Shown here: positions 53,611 through 60,662 of the stretch, in pieces
How the letters are laid out: the number at the start of each line of letters is the position of its first letter
Position numbering within the stretch: position 1 is the first letter of the stretch
Assembly: GCF_000621445.1 (NCBI RefSeq)
Contig: NZ_JHYI01000014.1
Span: 124,001 to 188,000, forward strand
DNA length: 64,000 bases
Direction: 5' to 3'
DNA from: Alkalihalobacillus bogoriensis ATCC BAA-922
GTDB taxonomy: Bacteria; Bacillota; Bacilli; Bacillales; Bacillaceae_F
Position numbers and translations under genes: made by a program
The notes under the pieces: model-generated
Databases searched by the model: none
The model's input: the letters and a program-made list of their open reading frames with translations, nothing else
Told to the model about the DNA's origin: nothing

Positions 53611-53788
53611 CGGACATGTGTTCCGTTAATATAGGGAATTTCAATGTTTGTTCAACCGAACGGACATCTGTTCCTTTATATGATCGAAAAGATGCTGATT
53701 TCTTTATGAAATCAGTGAATAACGGAACACACGTCCGATAGCTTTCGGAAAGTGGCTATTTTTTATAGAATAGCGGAACGTATGTCCG
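53611..53788. repeat. R1 repeat, copy E
   Basis: This 178-bp copy has motifs starting at 53611 and 53661 (forward) and 53723 and 53774 (reverse), spaced 50, 62 and 51 bases. The reversed right arm is nearly the same as the left arm of copy B over about 40 bases, while its own left arm is diverged. Confidence 0.85.
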
Positions 53789-53802
53789 TAACGACTAAAA
53801 GA

Positions 53803-53846
53803 AAAAGAGCAACAAAAGGAGAATATTCTTTTGCTGCTCTTTTTTA
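53803..53846 (+). terminator. Terminator following the MoxR operon and R1 copy E
   Basis: AAAGAGCA-AC-AAAAG and CTTTT-GCT-GCTCTTT form a stem ending in TTTTTT. Confidence 0.8.
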
Positions 53847-53852
53847 ATATAT

Positions 53853-54393
53853 AAGAAAGCATAGAAATTTTGGTATAGCAGTGAAGCTTTGAAAGCTTAT
53901 TTTAGAAGAGCGAAGGCTCCGAACTTCGTTTGAAATGAAAAGACGCACCTGTGTTTTTCTTATTGTTTAGAAAATTATAAAATAGTCGTCTTGTGTATAA
54001 CATTGCTCTAATACATTCTTAGAAGGAATTAGGGATTTGGAGTACTATGAGACAAGCAAGAAAAGACCCAAGTGAATCATTCAACAGTTGGGTCATGTTT
54101 ATCGGGTTAGCGACTTTGTTGTTTATGGTAAGTAAGCGGTCATGAAAACCGTTATCTGTGAACATTGCTAGCGTTTTGGAACGTCGGTGGACACAGGAGC
54201 AGTTAATCATAATATATCGCTAGGAATAGAGTTGCTTTTACGTGAATAAGCGCTCCTGTGGCCGCTAAAAAACGGAAACCCCTATCATGTTCACAAATAA
54301 CGGCTGCTCTGACCGCAAAAATGAGACGAGTGAGGGAGTATAAAAATGTTGGTATAGCACTTCGCTTGAAAGAAAAGGACGCTCCTCGTTTTT
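53853..54393. repeat. R2 repeat, copy 3
   Basis: It keeps the order of copy 1: left module (about 53853-53965), spacer, 32-codon frame (54047-54145), 180-bp core (54136-54316) and a shortened right module (about 54337-54393). The right end abuts the cydB stop codon. In the core, the outer stem is perfect (GCGGTCA with TGACCGC). Confidence 0.85.
54047..54145 (+). CDS. Possible 32-residue single-helix membrane peptide within R2 copy 3
   Basis: This is the same frame as at 17914, intact, with E7D, G17M, I23T and P32S. TTGGAG lies upstream, with short spacing. See copy 1 for the reasons to doubt that it is selected as a protein. Confidence 0.3.
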   Translation: MRQARKDPSESFNSWVMFIGLATLLFMVSKRS

Positions 54394-54394
54394 T

Positions 54395-55435
54395 TTAATG
54401 GTCTGCTTGCTTTTCAGGTTGTAAATATCGTTTATCTTTCATAAAGAGTCGCCAGAACCACCAAAATGCAGGGACTAAGATGGCAAGTCCAATTCCATAA
54501 CCAATTAACAAGGAGCGGAACATCGTTTCATTTGTGAATGCATCGTAAATTGTTAAGTCAGGGTAAAGTAAATAAGGCATATGAGCGGAGCCGTATGCAA
54601 AACTAGCCAAGCCGAATTGAATGACAATCGCGATTACAGCAACGCGTGGTTGTCCAATAGATACTTTTTTTGACGGCCACCAGAGTGCACTATAACCGAC
54701 ACCGAAGGCGATAAGAGAAAATGCGAATAATTCCCATTCATGGACCATATTTTCGACCATCCAAGGAGCTTCTGGTATAAGCGTAAAGGTAGCAGCAACA
54801 GCAAAAGCTAGCGTAATAGGGCCAAGGATAATCGCATTTTTGCGATAAACATGGTAAGTTGATTCGGATTTTGCCTCTCTAGCGTAGTCACCAAGCAAGA
54901 GCGAGGATAGAAATAATTCCGTACTTAAGCCAAATCCTAAATGCATATAAAACGTAGAAGATGAAAGAGCTTCATTATATAAAATATATTGTGTGGAGCC
55001 GACATCCTCGACAAAGCCTGCAATAGCAATCGGTAACATACTTACAAGTAAGGCAGGGATAAGAAGTCCGGTTAATCCGGAAATGACTGTTAATGATTTT
55101 GTATATTTTTGAACGGTATACGAATATACCATGAAGGCACTTCGAATGATTAACAAGATTAATACAAAACTAACAGGGACAACCATAATTGTTCCTAATG
55201 AAAAAGCTGCTCCCGGAAAAAATGTTACAAGAGCGACGACAAGTAAGACGAGAAATACATTTGTGACTTCCCACGAAGGCGACAAATAGCGATTTGCGAT
55301 ACTTGCCGCTTTTGTATCTTTGCGTCCGTAATAAAACATCGACCAAAATCCTGCTCCAAAATCAATAGACCCTGCAATGGCGTAAACAAAAAGGAAGAAC
55401 CAAATAATTGTTATCGCAATATAAACATCATTCAA
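54395..55435 (-). CDS. ythB: Cytochrome bd-type quinol oxidase subunit II (YthB-like)
   Basis: The 346-residue protein has nine hydrophobic segments and the usual subunit II start (IWFFLFVYAIAGSIDFGAGFWS). It supports subunit I in the terminal oxidase that passes electrons from quinol to oxygen. The start is TTG at 55435, seven bases after GTGAGGTG. It follows the subunit I gene by 34 bases. Its sequence type resembles the YthAB oxidase of B. subtilis more than CydAB, a judgement made from memory of the lengths and motifs. The stop lies directly against R2 copy 3. Confidence 0.85.
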   Translation of the reverse strand: MNDVYIAITIIWFFLFVYAIAGSIDFGAGFWSMFYYGRKDTKAASIANRYLSPSWEVTNVFLVLLVVALVTFFPGAAFSLGTIMVVPVSFVLILLIIRSAFMVYSYTVQKYTKSLTVISGLTGLLIPALLVSMLPIAIAGFVEDVGSTQYILYNEALSSSTFYMHLGFGLSTELFLSSLLLGDYAREAKSESTYHVYRKNAIILGPITLAFAVAATFTLIPEAPWMVENMVHEWELFAFSLIAFGVGYSALWWPSKKVSIGQPRVAVIAIVIQFGLASFAYGSAHMPYLLYPDLTIYDAFTNETMFRSLLIGYGIGLAILVPAFWWFWRLFMKDKRYLQPEKQADH

Positions 55436-55469
55436 ACCTCAACACCTCACTTCTCAATAGTGGATAACC

Positions 55470-56801
55470 TCATGCCTGTAATTCTTTTGATACGGGGTTT
55501 CGTTTGAAATAGTGCCGAATGACAAGAAAGGTGAGAACAAGTAAAAAAACGTATAAGAATAAAAACAGTACAAGTAATGTTCCAATATTTCCGGCTTGTG
55601 TGGCAGCTTCTGCTGTTCGCTGAACCCCATATATCGTCCATGGCTGCCGACCGGTACAACTGAAAATCCAGCCTGTTTCAATTCCGATCATCGCTAATGG
55701 TCCTGTTGCAACAACCATGACGAGTAGCCAAGTTGGAAATGGTCTTCCTTTTTTTCGTACGAAAAAGAAATAATAGGCAAGAGCTAAAAAGGAAATCCCG
55801 ATAAGGCCACTGCCGATAAAAACCATGATGTTAAACAAAGTATGGACGAATAAAGGTGGCCATTCATCTTGCGGCCATTCATTTAATCCTTGTACTACAC
55901 CATCTGTTGTACCAGTCGCTAGCCAACTCAGCATTCCTGGTATTTCAATTCCACCGACAACTCGACCAGCTTCTGGGTCTGGAGTTCCGAATATAGCAAG
56001 GGGAGCATTTGATTGTGTTTCAAACAAGCCTTCTGCCGCCGCTAATTTTACAGGAACATGCTCATGTAGCATAATAGCAGTATCATGACCATTTATGGAC
56101 GTATACAAAGAAAAGATCGCACCAAAAATAAGAGTGAGTATGAGTGCTTTTCGATGATAGGCTCGTTCACGGTCAGTGAGGTGATTTTGTAATAGTCGGA
56201 AGGCGGCGATCGCAGCAATCACAAAAGCTCCAGTTAAATAGGCACTACCTAAAACATGTAACGCGGTAACAAACACACTAGGATTAAATACAGCTTCCCA
56301 AGGACGGACATTAACAATAGCCCCTCCAACAATATCAAACCCTCTTGGTGTATTCATCCAAGCATGGGCATCTGTAATCAAAACAGCGGAAGCAGTCGCA
56401 CCGAGTGCAACGAAAAACACACTAATTATTCGCATGAGACTTGAAAGGCGATCAGCAGCGTATACGTAAATCGACATAAAAACGGCTTCTAGAAAAAACG
56501 CAAAAATCTCAACTTGAAATGGTAAAGCGATAACTTGTCCAACAATTTCCATATAACCTGGCCAAAGTAGAGATAACATGACACCGACAATGGTTCCGGA
56601 TGGAATGGCAACACCAAGTAATATTGCGAACCCTTTTGTCCACCGTTTTGCCATTGTTCCGAAATCAGCATCTTTTGTAATGGCACGAACAATTTCTGCA
56701 ATGAAAATCATTAATGTAACTCCGACCCCGAGTGTTGCAAAAATAATGTGAAAAGCCATCGACGAGCCAAATAATACCCGTGAAAGCATAACAGTATCCA
56801 T
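55470..56801 (-). CDS. ythA: Cytochrome bd-type quinol oxidase subunit I (YthA-like)
   Basis: The 443-residue subunit I carries the haem ligands and the oxygen-reducing site. H18 (SMAFHIIFATLG) is the expected axial ligand of haem b595. The FFLEAVFMSIYVY segment has the conserved acidic residue, and TDAHAWMNTPRGF and GRQPW (about residues 392-396) are family marks. The periplasmic Q-loop is short, as in Firmicutes and the cyanide-insensitive branch. AAGGGAAGG precedes the ATG. It forms an operon with the subunit II gene. It provides respiration at low oxygen or under stress. Confidence 0.88.
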   Translation of the reverse strand: MDTVMLSRVLFGSSMAFHIIFATLGVGVTLMIFIAEIVRAITKDADFGTMAKRWTKGFAILLGVAIPSGTIVGVMLSLLWPGYMEIVGQVIALPFQVEIFAFFLEAVFMSIYVYAADRLSSLMRIISVFFVALGATASAVLITDAHAWMNTPRGFDIVGGAIVNVRPWEAVFNPSVFVTALHVLGSAYLTGAFVIAAIAAFRLLQNHLTDRERAYHRKALILTLIFGAIFSLYTSINGHDTAIMLHEHVPVKLAAAEGLFETQSNAPLAIFGTPDPEAGRVVGGIEIPGMLSWLATGTTDGVVQGLNEWPQDEWPPLFVHTLFNIMVFIGSGLIGISFLALAYYFFFVRKKGRPFPTWLLVMVVATGPLAMIGIETGWIFSCTGRQPWTIYGVQRTAEAATQAGNIGTLLVLFLFLYVFLLVLTFLVIRHYFKRNPVSKELQA

Positions 56802-56850
56802 GATGTTCCTTCCCTTCTCAGATGTTCAATTTATTCGCTGTTACTGTTTG

Positions 56851-56863
56851 TTAATTATTAACT
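56851..56863. promoter_or_regulatory. Palindrome in the oxidase/hydrolase divergent promoter region
   Basis: GTTAATTATTAAC has perfect six-base arms around one base, within a flanking TTG. It partly resembles Rex-type TTGTTAA-N4-TTAACAA sites, but the spacer is three bases and the right flank differs. It lies 50 bases before the oxidase start. Confidence 0.35.
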
Positions 56864-56910
56864 TCTTATTCCAATCTTTTCGAATTTAACCAAGAGAGTC
56901 GGAAAACGCT

Positions 56911-57858
56911 GTGCTGTATGAAAGGGGAAAACAGGAATTGAATATAAAAGAGGCGGTAGAAGAGTTGCAAAAAAGAAAAGACCCAATTAGGTGGAAGGAA
57001 GCGACAGCAGTTGACGCGGCGCTGAAAACGTATACTCACTATTATAATTTGCCTACAGATGTTAAATATGGCTTTGGTACATATGAAACAGGAGACTTTA
57101 GTATAAAAGTTCAAGAATTTACTCCAAAGGATACCGTAAAAAAAACGGTGCTCGTCTTACATGGCTATTTAGACCATACAGGCGCATTATCACCATTGAT
57201 TCGGTATTTAACCGCGTTATCTTGTCGTGTCGTTAGTTTTGATTTAATTGGCCATGGCTTATCAGAAGGAGAACGATATGGGATTGATCAGTTTGAAGAT
57301 TATAGTGATTCTGTCATTTCAATCGTTTCCCAGTTGAAACAGGTATATAAGACGGATATCGATGTCATTGCTCATAGTACTGGGGCGGCAGCAGTATTAA
57401 ATGGTATCTTTCAAAAAGATATTTTTCATAAGACAATCTTGCTTGCACCATTAATTCGACCAGCTCATTGGTCATTAGTTAGAGTTAGTCATTTCTGCAC
57501 AAAACACCATATTACAACTGTAAGACGGACAATACGTAACAATACTTCTAATAAAAGTTTTAAAAGAGAAATGAAAAAAGACCCTTTGCAGTATAGGGAA
57601 TTACCTGTTTCATGGGTCACCGCAATGATTCGTTGGAATGTAAACATGAAAAGAAACAGAAGTGCTACACGACCGATCGTGATTATACAAGGTGAAAAAG
57701 ACAAGACAGTCGATTGGCGATTTAATTGTACCTTTATTTGTGAAAGGTTTCCTAACACGAAAGTATATTTTATTGAAAAGGGAAAACATCAATTAATAAA
57801 TGAAAGAGCTCAAATTCAGCTAGAGGTATTTGAGCAAATTCGTAATGAACTTTTTTAA
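56911..57858 (+). CDS. Alpha/beta hydrolase, lysophospholipase/monoglyceride-lipase-like
   Basis: The 315-residue protein is a serine hydrolase. VLVLHGYLDHTGALSPLIRY carries the oxyanion loop, SFDLIGHGLSEGERYGIDQF is the typical lysophospholipase (PldB-like) segment, and the nucleophile elbow is IAHSTGAAAV. The later acid is in QGEKDKTVDW and the histidine in EKGKHQLINE. The start is GTG at 56911 with a weak site; TTG at 56938 after AAAGGGG would remove nine residues. It precedes the SCP2 gene by 70 bases, and both could serve in lipid metabolism. The substrate is inferred. Confidence 0.85.
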   Translation: MLYERGKQELNIKEAVEELQKRKDPIRWKEATAVDAALKTYTHYYNLPTDVKYGFGTYETGDFSIKVQEFTPKDTVKKTVLVLHGYLDHTGALSPLIRYLTALSCRVVSFDLIGHGLSEGERYGIDQFEDYSDSVISIVSQLKQVYKTDIDVIAHSTGAAAVLNGIFQKDIFHKTILLAPLIRPAHWSLVRVSHFCTKHHITTVRRTIRNNTSNKSFKREMKKDPLQYRELPVSWVTAMIRWNVNMKRNRSATRPIVIIQGEKDKTVDWRFNCTFICERFPNTKVYFIEKGKHQLINERAQIQLEVFEQIRNELF

Positions 57859-57890
57859 AAAATAAAGAAATTTGTCTCGATTTTATAGTA

Positions 57891-57914
57891 TAATGAATGA
57901 GAATTCATTCATTA
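57891..57914. promoter_or_regulatory. FadR-type operator 1, at the SCP2 gene promoter
   Basis: Ten-base arms TAATGAATGA and TCATTCATTA lie around GAAT. The core TGAATGA-N4-TCATTCA has the arms and spacing of the B. subtilis FadR box. It overlaps the likely -10 box TATAAT (57889-57894). Confidence 0.7.
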
Positions 57915-57928
57915 TAGGGGGTCATGTA

Positions 57929-58258
57929 ATGGCGGTAAAAGAAACGTTAGCACAACTAAAGGAAAAGATGAACAGTAACCCAGAAGGAATTGCAGGAGTT
58001 GAAAAAGTATATCAATTTGACTTATCTGGTGAAGAAGAGGGGACATACCAAATTATATTTTCCAATGACCAAGTTGAGTATGTAGAAGGCGTTCAACATG
58101 AACCAAAATGTACACTTGTGATGTCCGATAAAAGCTTTTTAAAACTTGTTGAAGGTAATTTAAACCCTACCGTTGCTTTTATGAGTGGGAAGTTAAAAAT
58201 AAAAGGGGAGCTTGGCCACGCGCTTAAACTCCAATCGATTTTAAATAAATATCAATAA
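57929..58258 (+). CDS. SCP2 sterol-carrier domain protein
   Basis: The ATG at 57929 follows AGGGGG, giving 109 residues, a single SCP2 domain: VYQFDLSGEEEGTYQIIFSN, EPKCTLVMSDKSFLKLVEG, and NPTVAFMSGKLKIKGELGHA. Such domains bind fatty acids, acyl-CoA or other lipids in a hydrophobic pocket and often accompany beta-oxidation. It has its own promoter covered by a FadR-like operator, so expression should rise when long-chain acyl-CoA is present. This supports a fatty-acid role. It ends in a perfect palindrome terminator. Confidence 0.9.
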   Translation: MAVKETLAQLKEKMNSNPEGIAGVEKVYQFDLSGEEEGTYQIIFSNDQVEYVEGVQHEPKCTLVMSDKSFLKLVEGNLNPTVAFMSGKLKIKGELGHALKLQSILNKYQ

Positions 58259-58262
58259 AGGA

Positions 58263-58289
58263 AAAACACTGAGCATGCTCAGTGTTTTT
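58263..58289 (+). terminator. Terminator of the SCP2 gene
   Basis: AAAACACTGAGCA and TGCTCAGTGTTTT form a perfect symmetric stem, ending in a T-run. Confidence 0.88.
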
Positions 58290-58341
58290 CTACATTTAGT
58301 ATAGTATCACAAGAAGGAAATAACCGATTGACAGCTATATC

Positions 58342-58491
58342 TTATGCATTTTTCTTTAATTTTTCGTTCTCCTTTTGGGCTTGACGGTCTTCAATTCTTT
58401 TTTCAATTTTTGATAACGCTTCCGGGTCTTCTAACAGTTGTTTCTTATTTTCATTTACGAGCTCTTCAAACGTTAGTGAATGTTTTCGCAT
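58342..58491 (-). CDS. FbpB-like small basic protein
   Basis: The favoured start (ATG 58491) gives 49 residues, MRKHSLTFEELVNENKKQLL onward, matching the FbpB family of small basic proteins. In B. subtilis FbpB is made under iron limitation by Fur control and helps a small RNA silence iron-using genes. ATG 58497 or GTG 58527 are possible earlier starts; AAAAAGG stands upstream. No clear Fur box is visible. The N-terminal SLTFEELVNENKKQLLEDPE is the family core, and the rest is a charged helix. The function in this genome is inferred only from family. Confidence 0.65.
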   Translation of the reverse strand: MRKHSLTFEELVNENKKQLLEDPEALSKIEKRIEDRQAQKENEKLKKNA

Positions 58492-58626
58492 ATGCATCAG
58501 ACCTTTTTCAAAGATTTTCTCTTGCACTTCTATTGTAAACCGCTTTTATGTTAATCATATTAAGGAATTGTTACAATTTTTTGAAAAGTATAATTCTTGT
58601 TTTTTAACAAAAGTCTAACTGAAAAG

Positions 58627-58746
58627 ATATCCACAAACTTATTCACATTATTCACATGGTAAAAAAGCTGATAAAATTGACTTTCAAAAATGTCAGACGA
58701 TGTTATCCACATATTCACATTATTGTGGATAATACTATGTGAATAA
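58627..58746. promoter_or_regulatory. DnaA-box cluster
   Basis: About seven 9-mers fit the DnaA box TTATCCACA within 120 bases. Exact matches are at 58703-58711 (plus) and 58724-58732 (minus). One-mismatch sites are at 58627-58635, 58639-58647, 58648-58656 (plus) and 58738-58746 (minus). 58711-58719 has two mismatches. The region lies in a 492-base gap without genes, between the divergently transcribed FbpB-like gene and the small coiled-coil gene. Confidence 0.7.
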
Positions 58747-58983
58747 GTTTAAAGTTTTGTAAAAAAAAATAACAAAATGGAAACGTTTACATTTTAAAAA
58801 GTAGTTTACAAACGAATTTTATGTTGCTAGAATATTCTTAACTTATTAAATCATTAAAATATTTTTTGTGCAGTGAAACTGAACAACCGTTCGAAAGGGG
58901 ATCGAACCGGGTCAAAAGTTTTGCTATTCCTTTTAGAATTAATTATCAGAATTTTCAAACAAAAAAAGAGGAGTTGGAGAGAA

Positions 58984-59130
58984 ATGACGGTTACAGTAGA
59001 AGTGAAAGTGTTGGAAGAAATGCAAAGAAAAATTGAGCGCTTAAACAAAGAGTTAAAAGAATTACGTAAAGAAAAAGATGGTTTTGAACCATTAGATACA
59101 GATTCATTTTTGACAGAAGTATACAATTAA
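58984..59130 (+). CDS. Small coiled-coil protein (48 residues)
   Basis: The ATG at 58984 follows GAGGAGTTGGAGAG. The protein reads MTVTVEVKVLEEMQRKIERL and continues NKELKELRKEKDGFEPLDTD, ending SFLTEVYN. Leucines, isoleucine and methionine at heptad spacing predict a short coiled coil, so it may form dimers. No family is recognised. It is a single gene with its own terminator, and its leader holds the DnaA-box cluster 240 bases upstream. The longer frame from 58873 has no ribosome site and is not supported. Confidence 0.65.
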   Translation: MTVTVEVKVLEEMQRKIERLNKELKELRKEKDGFEPLDTDSFLTEVYN

Positions 59131-59139
59131 TAAATGAAT

Positions 59140-59177
59140 GATGCTTAACAACTTTTAGTTAAGCATCTTTTTTCTTT
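59140..59177 (+). terminator. Terminator of the small coiled-coil gene
   Basis: GATGCTTAAC and GTTAAGCATC around eight bases, followed by TTTTTTC. Confidence 0.93.
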
Positions 59178-59222
59178 TCCTATTGTGAGATATGATAAAA
59201 GAAAAAAGAAAGGAGTAGGAAT

Positions 59223-60197
59223 ATGAATAGTAATGTTGGTTTAAAGTCGTCTAATATTATTGAATTTGTTCTTCCTACACCATTTTTAGTCGGGCCTGTT
59301 AATGTTTATTTAGTGAAATCAGAGGCTTTGACTTTAGTTGATGCTGGGCCAAAAACGGAAGAGGCGTGGGAGAGTTTTACAATGCAACTAAAAGAAGCAG
59401 GATATTCCCCGAATGATATTGAACAAATCGTTGTCACACATCATCATCCAGACCATGTAGGATTGTTAGACAGATTTCCGAACAGTCGAATAATTGGACA
59501 TAAAAATAATGAAAAATGGCTTAAAAGAGACAATGTTTTTTTACAGTATGTGATTCTTTATTTTGAACAATTTTATCAAGAAAATGGTTTGCCACAACGT
59601 TTAATTGAAAAAATTAAAAGACAACTGCAGTTATATATGGATTTTTCTTGTCAACGCGAGTTAGATATTATCGTAAAAGAAGGAGACTGTATAGACGGGT
59701 TATATGGTTGGAGTGTTGTAGAAGTTCCTGGTCACGCTCAAAGCCAAATTATGTTATTTAATCCAAGTGATAAAAGTGCGATTGCAGGGGATCATCTTAT
59801 TCAAGCTATTTCATCTAATGCTTTACTTGAAGCTCCAGATAAAGGAAGTGACAGGCCAAAACCGCTATTGCAATATCGAAAAGCATTGCAAAAATTAGTG
59901 GATTTAGAAACAAACATCGTTTACCCTGGACACGGTATTCCGATTAAACAAGCACATGAATTAGTGACAACAAGGTTGAAGCAACAGGAAAAACGAGCGA
60001 TTAATATATTGGAGCTTCTTGGTGATAAAGAAAAAAACGCTTTTGAGATTGTGCAAGAACTGTTCCCGCAAAAATATGAAAAACAAGCAGATTTAACTTT
60101 TTCAGAAGTAATTGGTCACCTTGATTTGTTAGAAGAAGAAAACAAGATAACAAAAGGTGTGAAAGACAGTATTGTTTTTTATCGCCAAAAAAAATGA
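59223..60197 (+). CDS. Metallo-beta-lactamase-fold hydrolase with C-terminal winged-helix-like region
   Basis: The 324-residue protein has an MBL fold, in which two metal ions hydrolyse an ester, thioester or lactone. Motifs are VDAGP (about residues 39-43), HHHPDH (HxHxDH metal motif), VPGHAQSQ, AGDHL and YPGHG. The last 70 residues (ALLEAPDK..., then AINILELLGDKEKNAFEIVQ) look like a small helical winged-helix domain, as in the YobT/YqjP-like group of Bacillus. AAAGGAGTAGG precedes the ATG. The TGA stop is the first three bases of the second FadR-type box. Confidence 0.88.
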   Translation: MNSNVGLKSSNIIEFVLPTPFLVGPVNVYLVKSEALTLVDAGPKTEEAWESFTMQLKEAGYSPNDIEQIVVTHHHPDHVGLLDRFPNSRIIGHKNNEKWLKRDNVFLQYVILYFEQFYQENGLPQRLIEKIKRQLQLYMDFSCQRELDIIVKEGDCIDGLYGWSVVEVPGHAQSQIMLFNPSDKSAIAGDHLIQAISSNALLEAPDKGSDRPKPLLQYRKALQKLVDLETNIVYPGHGIPIKQAHELVTTRLKQQEKRAINILELLGDKEKNAFEIVQELFPQKYEKQADLTFSEVIGHLDLLEEENKITKGVKDSIVFYRQKK

Positions 60198-60212
60198 ATG
60201 ATTATTCATTCA
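60195..60212. promoter_or_regulatory. FadR-type operator 2, between the MBL and YtxH-like genes
   Basis: TGAATGATTATTCATTCA has the exact arms TGAATGA/TCATTCA with a four-base centre. It matches the B. subtilis FadR consensus at all but two centre positions. It overlaps the stop codon of the MBL gene. Confidence 0.65.
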
Positions 60213-60287
60213 CATAAATGAACTTTCTTCTTGTCCTAGTTCTTGTTAAAATATAGTAAAGACAAGTAGAGAATGAGGTGTTTTCTA

Positions 60288-60662
60288 ATGGAGGATAAAC
60301 AAAAGAACAATCGCTTTTGGCTAGGCATTCTTTTCGGAGCTATTATTGGTTTTTTGGCGCTTATGGCGAATGGATCTATGCGTAAAAAAGTAATTAAATC
60401 AGTAAAAGAGACAAAGGATGCCTCACTCGAATTAGTAACTTATGTGAAGGAAAACCGAGAATTGATTTATTCACAAGTGAAAGAAACCTCTGAGCAGCTT
60501 TCTGATACTGTAAAAAAATTAAAAGATGATATTGACACGATATCAACAAGTGCAAATCAAATTAAAGAAAGTTCAAAAGACCTTGTCGTAACAACAAAGG
60601 ATGCACTAGACCAAGTGAAAATTTCGACTTCAACAATTCCTAAAAAATCGATCGAAAAATAA
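60288..60662 (+). CDS. YtxH-like membrane-anchored protein
   Basis: The ATG at 60288, seven bases after GAGGTG, gives 124 residues; an ATG at 60273 is within the site. One hydrophobic helix near the N-terminus (FWLGILFGAIIGFLALM, about residues 10-26) with a glycine-rich GAIIG motif is typical of YtxH-type general-stress proteins. The rest is a charged amphipathic helix with repeats (VKETKDASLELVTYVKENRE, TVKKLKDDIDTISTSANQIK). It probably sits on the membrane with the long helix in the cytoplasm. The role is unknown. Confidence 0.75.
   Translation: MEDKQKNNRFWLGILFGAIIGFLALMANGSMRKKVIKSVKETKDASLELVTYVKENRELIYSQVKETSEQLSDTVKKLKDDIDTISTSANQIKESSKDLVVTTKDALDQVKISTSTIPKKSIEK

Noticed and set aside
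53424-53741. 105-codon frame overlapping the 63-residue membrane protein and R1 copy E
   Set aside because: It is out of frame with the well-supported small gene and extends into the repeat.
58627-58746. A chromosomal replication origin
   Set aside because: DnaA boxes are present, but no dnaA/dnaN genes or clear unwinding element is adjacent; a regulatory or titration cluster fits better.
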